NCBI RefSeq assembly: GCF_031450805.1
Contig: NZ_JARTVY010000002.1
Span: 620,001-684,000, forward strand
Origin: Caballeronia sp031450805
Lineage (GTDB): Bacteria > Pseudomonadota > Gammaproteobacteria > Burkholderiales > Burkholderiaceae
Direction of reading: 5' to 3'
DNA: 64,000 nucleotides
In this document: positions 61,364 through 64,000 of the stretch, piece after piece
Numbering within the stretch: position 1 is the stretch's first letter
Layout of the letters: each line of letters opens with the position of its first letter
Program-made: the position numbers and the translations under genes
The notes under the pieces: model-generated
Told to the model about the DNA's origin: nothing
Databases searched by the model: none
What the model saw: the letters and a program-made list of their open reading frames with translations, nothing else

Positions 61364-61591
61364 CTAACGCGCAGCAGTTCGTTCATCGCTGCCGGAAGCG
61401 GGCTGCATCGTCGTGGCGCGGAACGCGGCGTCGCTCGCGGACAGATCTTGTGCGGCGACTGCTTCGCCATGAGCAGGCGATACGTCGGCATGTCGCGACG
61501 ACTTCCCCATGCCCGCAATGAAAAGCGTCACCGCGACGGCGACGCCGACGAGCACCGCGACCACTGCCACGCCCGACGATTTGCTTCTCAT
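61364..61591 (-). CDS. Small single-span membrane protein
   Basis: ATG at 61591 with AAGGAG seven bases upstream; 75 residues. One N-terminal span (GVAVVAVLVGVAVAVTLFIAG) is followed by a polar Ala/Ser-rich tail. No family recognised. It lies 73 bp upstream of the GH15 gene. Confidence 0.6.
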   Translation of the reverse strand: MRSKSSGVAVVAVLVGVAVAVTLFIAGMGKSSRHADVSPAHGEAVAAQDLSASDAAFRATTMQPASGSDERTAAR

Positions 61592-61704
61592 CCCTGCTCC
61601 TTCAATGCGATCGGTTCGGCGAAGCCTGCGAATCTAACAGCAAACGAGGACACCGTCAGTGTGCCGGCGCGCATTGGCGTGCGCGTCGAAGATTCGCTGT
61701 CCGT

Positions 61705-62523
61705 TCAAGCGGATAGCGTGCGGGTCCCCGGTTTGTCCACAGGCTTGTTCACCGAAACTGTGGATAGTTCGCCCTCCAATGAGACCTCTTTCGCGCCGGA
61801 ACGCCTGTTGCGCGCCAGCAGGTTCAGGCCCTCGACAAAACCTGCAAAGCCCATCGCGGCGTAGATGTAGCCCTTCGGTACATGCGTGCCGAAGCCCTCC
61901 GCGATCAGCATCATCGCGATCACCAGAAGGAAACTCAAGGCCAGCGTCACGACGGTCGGATTGCGTTCGATGAAGCGCGCGAGCGGTTGCGCGGCGAACA
62001 GCATCGTCGCGACGGCGAAGATGACGGCGATATACATGATCGGCAGATGCTCCGTCATCCCGACTGCGGTGATGATGCTATCGACGGAGAACACGAGATC
62101 GAGCATCAGTATCTGGCCGATGGCAGCCCACGCGGTGATCGTGCCCGCACTCGGGACGACGCCGGGCGCTTCGAAATCCTTGCGCACGTGATGATGCATT
62201 TCTATCGTCGCTTTCCACACGAGGAACAGTCCGCCCGCAAGCAGAATCACGTCGCGCCAGGAGAACGCATGATCGAAGACGGAAAACACGGGCTGCGTCA
62301 AACGCGCGATCCATGCGACGGTGCCAAGCAATGCAAGCCGCATGACGAGCGCGAGCATGATGCCGAGGCGCTGCGTGCGTGCGCGATGCTTCGGCGGGAG
62401 CTTGTTGGTCAGGATGGAGATGAACACGAGGTTGTCGATACCGAGCACCACTTCCATCGCGATCAGCGTGACGAGGGCGGCCCAGACGGCGGGATCGGCG
62501 GCAAGCGAAAGAAGATAGTCCAT
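61705..62523 (-). CDS. TerC-family integral membrane protein
   Basis: The 272-residue protein has about seven spans with TerC motifs: LIAMEVVLGIDNLVFISILTNKLP, SWRDVILLAGGLFLVWKATIEMH and LMLDLVFSVDSIITAVGM, with the conserved intramembrane Asp residues. TerC proteins are linked to metal (manganese) export and tellurite resistance. It is divergent from the NhaR-like gene. Confidence 0.9.
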   Translation of the reverse strand: MDYLLSLAADPAVWAALVTLIAMEVVLGIDNLVFISILTNKLPPKHRARTQRLGIMLALVMRLALLGTVAWIARLTQPVFSVFDHAFSWRDVILLAGGLFLVWKATIEMHHHVRKDFEAPGVVPSAGTITAWAAIGQILMLDLVFSVDSIITAVGMTEHLPIMYIAVIFAVATMLFAAQPLARFIERNPTVVTLALSFLLVIAMMLIAEGFGTHVPKGYIYAAMGFAGFVEGLNLLARNRRSGAKEVSLEGELSTVSVNKPVDKPGTRTLSA

Positions 62524-62655
62524 GATGGTTGATTGGTCGATACGATGTTCGCTGAACCACGATCATCGTCATGGCGTGAGGCCGGAAAAATCAGCGATAA
62601 TCGAATCGACAGTTCGGTTTATCCGAACCGAACGGAAACGGGAAGGAGCACAGCG

Positions 62656-63537
62656 ATGCTCAACTATCGGCATCTGCACTACTACTGGGTCGTCGTGAAG
62701 GAAGGCGGCTTCGCCCGCGCGGCCGAGCGGCTCGACATGGCCGTGCAGACCATCAGCGCGCAAGTGCGCGAGCTGGAAAAGTCGCTGGGGCACCAATTGC
62801 TCAAGCCGGCGGGACGCGGCGTGACGATGACCGAAGCAGGACAGGCTGCCTTCGCGCGCGCGGAAGAAATCTTCGAGATCGGCCAGCTGATTCACGACGA
62901 AGTGCGCGAAGCGGCGAGCGGCACGCTGGCGCGCTTCGCTGTCGGGCTGTCGGATGGCATATCCAAACTGGCGGCGCAGGCGCTGCTCGCGCCCGTGCTG
63001 GGTGATCCCTCGCTGCGTCTGTTGTGTCACGAAGGCGAGACGGACGAACTGCTCGGCGAACTCGCGCTGCATCGTCTCGATCTCGTGTTGGCCAGTCAGC
63101 CCGCTCCGCATAACCAGAACATGCGGCTCACGAGTGAAAGGCTCGTTGCCTCGCCGGTGGACTGGTATGGGCCCGCGTCGATCGTGCGCAAGAGCGCCAT
63201 CGATCACTTCCCCAAGAGCCTCGCCTCGCTCCCGATCCTGATGCCGACCGGGCATTCGTCGCTGCGCTCGCGGCTCGATCGATGGCTCGAGACGCAGCGC
63301 ATCGCGCCGCGCGTCGTCGGCGAGTTCGAAGACAGCGCGCTGATGGCGGTCTTCGGTGCGCGTGGCCTCGGCGTTTTTCCGCTCGCGGAGTTCGGCGCGG
63401 GCGATGTCCCGCTGTTACGCGGCCTGCGCTGGCTCGGCCGCTCGCCGGACGTGAAGGAAGAGGTGCACGCCATCGTGTCGCGTCGCGGACGGCATCATCC
63501 GCTCACGCAACGCGTGCTCGCCGGCGTGAATGCATAA
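62656..63537 (+). CDS. LysR-family regulator, NhaR-like
   Basis: ATG at 62656 with AAGGAG upstream; 293 residues. MLNYRHLHYYWVVVKEGGFARAAERLDM is the NhaR-type start (YHYFW pattern). The effector domain includes RFAVGLSDGISKLAAQALL and LHRLDLVLASQPAP, then GLGVFPLAEFGAGD. NhaR proteins respond to sodium and control Na+/H+ antiport or related stress genes. Its target may be the divergent TerC gene 130 bp away. Confidence 0.88.
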   Translation: MLNYRHLHYYWVVVKEGGFARAAERLDMAVQTISAQVRELEKSLGHQLLKPAGRGVTMTEAGQAAFARAEEIFEIGQLIHDEVREAASGTLARFAVGLSDGISKLAAQALLAPVLGDPSLRLLCHEGETDELLGELALHRLDLVLASQPAPHNQNMRLTSERLVASPVDWYGPASIVRKSAIDHFPKSLASLPILMPTGHSSLRSRLDRWLETQRIAPRVVGEFEDSALMAVFGARGLGVFPLAEFGAGDVPLLRGLRWLGRSPDVKEEVHAIVSRRGRHHPLTQRVLAGVNA

Positions 63538-63631
63538 CATCGGTTTTCTCGAAGTTCGTCTTCGAATGCTTCTGCTTTTTCCGATTGCCTCGCGCCCTTA
63601 CGCTGGACTCACGTTCAACACGGAGACATCC

Positions 63632-64000
63632 ATGAAACTCTTGTTCAAATCGCGCGAACCCGAAGCCATTTCGATGCACGAGCTTGCAAGGGCGCGCAGC
63701 GAATTCGTATTCCGCCGGCTTGCCTGGCTGATTTCGCGGGCGACGGTCAGCCTGTCCGATATCAACGGGCCGCGCGGTGGCGTCGACAAGCGCTGTCAGG
63801 TCGAATTGCAGGTGAATCGGGAGCACAAGGTCGTCGCGACGTCGATCGCACGCGACTGGCGAGGCGCGATCGATCTCGCCCTCGCTCGCGCGGTTCGGAC
63901 GCTCGTGCGCAAGCGTCAGAGCGTGCGGCCGGCCAGGCGCGTGCGCGCACGCAGCCACGCGTTCAAGGGCTCGGCGGATGCCGCGCTCCAGGAGATGCCG
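63632..64000 (+). CDS. HPF/RaiA-like ribosome-associated protein (3' end cut by window)
   Basis: ATG at 63632 after CGGAGACATC. The frame is open to the window edge (123 codons). The segment RRLAWLISRATVSLSDINGP followed by RGGVDKRCQVELQVN and AIDLALARAVRTLVRKRQ is the HPF/RaiA (sigma54 modulation protein) pattern. These proteins bind and inactivate ribosomes in stationary phase. The C-terminus lies beyond the window. Confidence 0.75.
   Translation, partial: MKLLFKSREPEAISMHELARARSEFVFRRLAWLISRATVSLSDINGPRGGVDKRCQVELQVNREHKVVATSIARDWRGAIDLALARAVRTLVRKRQSVRPARRVRARSHAFKGSADAALQEMP

Overview
The window looks like a chromosomal segment of a Burkholderiales bacterium, most likely Caballeronia, Paraburkholderia or Burkholderia. 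It has high GC, DUF4148, DUF1810, DUF2945 and MASE1 proteins, a 4-hydroxyphenylpyruvate dioxygenase, a complete branched-chain-type ABC importer and typical beta-proteobacterial regulators. No rRNA, tRNA, CRISPR array or intact insertion sequence was seen.

Layout. 0-9 kb: small housekeeping and envelope genes, then a minus-strand HPP/CBS - MarR - ClC channel operon. 9-13 kb: a transglutaminase-like exoprotein and a periplasmic caspase-like/FGE fusion. 13-28 kb: an accessory secretion locus with two DUF4399 proteins, two tandem double-glycine peptides, an outer-membrane factor, a two-FHA membrane protein, an HlyD adaptor, a PpiC-like rotamase, a peptidase-containing ABC exporter with two N-terminal cyclic-nucleotide-type domains, a sigma54 activator, a PP2C phosphatase, a third double-glycine peptide and an LRAT-fold protein. 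28-48 kb: ordinary chromosomal genes for tyrosine catabolism, cupredoxin and phosphoesterase, ECF sigma and anti-sigma, liv-type importer with CoA transferase, permease, peroxiredoxin, ferritin-like protein, GntR regulator, ketopantoate reductase and a tandem alpha/beta hydrolase. 48.24-59.41 kb: an 11.1-kb prophage. 59.4-64 kb: GH15 glucanohydrolase, TerC, NhaR-like LysR and a partial HPF/RaiA protein.

Two systems stand out. The first is the sigma54-governed peptide export locus. Three cysteine-poor peptides share leaders of exactly 26 residues ending in Gly-Gly. Good -24/-12 elements precede the tandem peptide pair, the third peptide and the LRAT gene, and the operon itself encodes a GAFTGA-type activator and a catalytically complete C39 peptidase/exporter. 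FHA domains and a PP2C phosphatase point to control by protein phosphorylation, but no kinase lies in the window.

The second is a compact tailless prophage of the PM2 (corticovirus) kind. It has a major capsid protein whose N-terminal part resembles the double-jelly-roll coat protein of PM2, an FtsK/HerA-type packaging ATPase, a P2 gpA-like HUH replication initiator, a string of small membrane proteins, a lambda R-like endolysin and an XRE repressor. No integrase is encoded. Both ends carry dif-like sequences sharing a 12-bp core, which suggests integration by host XerCD. The right-hand site lies inside the 3' end of the repressor gene, so integration exchanges the repressor's C-terminal tail.

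Limits: family names rest on motifs read by eye and remembered family signatures. No database search was run.
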